Shown here in pieces: positions 21,806 through 22,839 of a stretch of 22,839 bases of DNA. The notes beneath the pieces were generated by a model. That model did not search any database, was not told the DNA's origin, and was given only the letters and a program-made list of their open reading frames with translations. The translations under genes and the position numbers were made by a program. Position 1 is the stretch's first letter. Each line of letters starts with the position of its first letter. Origin of the DNA: a virus; IMG/VR virus record IMGVR_UViG_3300020476_000013, positions 1 through 22,839 of that record; one strand, given 5' to 3'.

Positions 21806-22839
21806 ATGCAAAACATAATAGTTGACAAGGTCAATGACGTGTACCTACGTATTGACGCAGACGCAAGTATCCGTAGAGAGTTATCAGATTATTTCTCGTT
21901 TGAAGTACCTGGTTACAAGTTTACGCCTCAATTTCGTAATAGAGTTTGGGACGGAAAGATACGGTTATATTCGTATGCTACAGGTCAATTATATGTTGGA
22001 TTGTATCCTTACTTAAAAGACTGGTGTAAGAAGAAAGATGTACATATTGTCGAATCTAGTCAAATCCTTGCATATAACAGCGGCATAGCCGCCGATATAG
22101 ACGGTTTAATCGAGTCTTATGATATGTCTATCACGCCGAGGGACTATCAAATTAACGCTTTCAAGTTTGCACTAGAATATGAAAGAGGACTAGTTTTATC
22201 GCCTACTGCCTCTGGTAAATCACTTATCATCTATATGTTATGCAGGCACTATATGAATATGATAAACAACAATATTCTAATCATTGTACCAACAACATCA
22301 CTAGTAGAACAATTATACAAAGATTTTAAAGACTACGGTTTCAATGTAGAAAAGAATGTCAGTAGAAAGTATCATGGTTATGATATAGATGAAGATAAAC
22401 GAATCGTTATCTCAACTTGGCAGTCATTATATAAACTTCCAAAGAAGTTTTTTGAAGACTATGGTGCAGTTATAGGTGATGAGGCACACTTGTTTAAGGC
22501 TGTATCATTGACAAAGATAATGACTAAACTAACAGATTGTAAATATAGAATAGGTCTTACAGGTACGTTAGATGATAGTAAAACACATAAGTTGGTATTG
22601 ACAGGTCTATTTGGTATGGTCAACAAAGTTGTATCTACTACAGAATTGATTGAAAGAAAACAACTTGCAAATCTAAAAATTAAATGTCTAAACTTAAAAT
22701 ATCCTGAAACAGAATCAAAGAAGATATATGGTATCAAGTATTTTGAAGAACTAGAATATTTAACTCAAAATACTGCTCGTAATAAATACATACGAAATCT
22801 AACCTTAGCACTTAATGGTAATACATTGTGTCTATTTCA
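21806..22839 (+). CDS. uvsW: UvsW helicase, 5' part
   Basis: An open frame of 344 codons running off the right edge, beginning MQNIIVDKVNDVYLRID one base after the uvsY stop. The N-terminal PGYKFTPQFRNRVWDGKIRL segment is the typical UvsW substrate-binding domain. Superfamily 2 helicase motifs follow: TPRDYQ (110-115, Q-like motif), Walker A SPTASGKS (132-139), DEAH (225-228) and LTGT (251-254, motif III-like). UvsW unwinds branched DNA and R-loops, and in T4 shifts replication from origin- to recombination-dependent. The C-terminal RecA-like domain lies beyond the window. No frame break is seen. Confidence 0.93.
   Translation, partial: MQNIIVDKVNDVYLRIDADASIRRELSDYFSFEVPGYKFTPQFRNRVWDGKIRLYSYATGQLYVGLYPYLKDWCKKKDVHIVESSQILAYNSGIAADIDGLIESYDMSITPRDYQINAFKFALEYERGLVLSPTASGKSLIIYMLCRHYMNMINNNILIIVPTTSLVEQLYKDFKDYGFNVEKNVSRKYHGYDIDEDKRIVISTWQSLYKLPKKFFEDYGAVIGDEAHLFKAVSLTKIMTKLTDCKYRIGLTGTLDDSKTHKLVLTGLFGMVNKVVSTTELIERKQLANLKIKCLNLKYPETESKKIYGIKYFEELEYLTQNTARNKYIRNLTLALNGNTLCLF

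Noticed and set aside
21822-22016. A 64-residue + strand frame near the uvsW start.
   Set aside because: It lies inside uvsW in another frame; the uvsW frame from 21806 has the helicase motifs and stays open to the edge.
1-22839. tRNA genes, CRISPR arrays and insertion sequences.
   Set aside because: No cloverleaf-like stretch was noticed in the short intergenic gaps, no regularly spaced identical repeats, and no transposase-like protein.

Overview
This window looks like part of the late (virion) region of a T4-like marine myovirus. The gene order gp13-gp14-gp15-gp16-gp17-gp18-gp19-gp20-[gp67/68 region]-gp21-gp22-gp23-(gp3-like)-uvsY-uvsW is the conserved neck/packaging/tail/head block of T4-type phages, and the protein sequences (gp13, gp14, gp21, gp23, the LQLRRGT-type fibre N-terminus) have the flavour of marine cyanophage and pelagiphage relatives. 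The DNA is strongly AT-rich and all genes lie on the + strand. A host such as Pelagibacter or a low-GC cyanobacterium is an inference; nothing in the sequence names it.

Layout: 1-1758 repetitive tail-fibre/structural protein; 1851-4720 neck, tail completion and small terminase genes; 4713-5468 a nitroreductase-like gene inserted between the two terminase genes; 5465-7096 large terminase; 7148-9605 sheath and tube; 9646-11280 portal; 11292-12612 five small genes (a 53-residue protein, gp67-like core protein, a gp68-position protein and two beta-rich proteins of unknown role); 12655-16199 prohead protease, scaffold and major capsid protein, closed by a strong intrinsic terminator; 16270-17215 a small membrane-anchored protein and a gp3-like tail terminator; 17235-21379 a tightly packed accessory cassette; 21376 to the right edge uvsY and the 5' part of uvsW. 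T4-type late promoter boxes (TATAAATA and close variants) stand before gp13, gp18, gp21, gp22, the gp67-like gene, the membrane protein, the gp3-like gene and the accessory cassette.

The most unusual content is the accessory cassette: two paralogous radical SAM proteins with an N-terminal cysteine-rich 'twitch'-like domain, a nitroreductase-like flavoprotein and an isochorismatase/nicotinamidase-like cysteine hydrolase, joined by a 1-nt gap and 4-10 nt overlaps and translationally coupled to uvsY. A paralogue of its nitroreductase-like member is the gene wedged between gp16 and gp17. Together they look like a dedicated enzymatic pathway expressed late, with packaging and virion assembly; the substrate cannot be read from the sequence. 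Other points are late promoter boxes placed exactly so that transcripts would start at the ATG (leaderless), and palindromes or hairpins in the leaders of gp18, gp22 and gp23.
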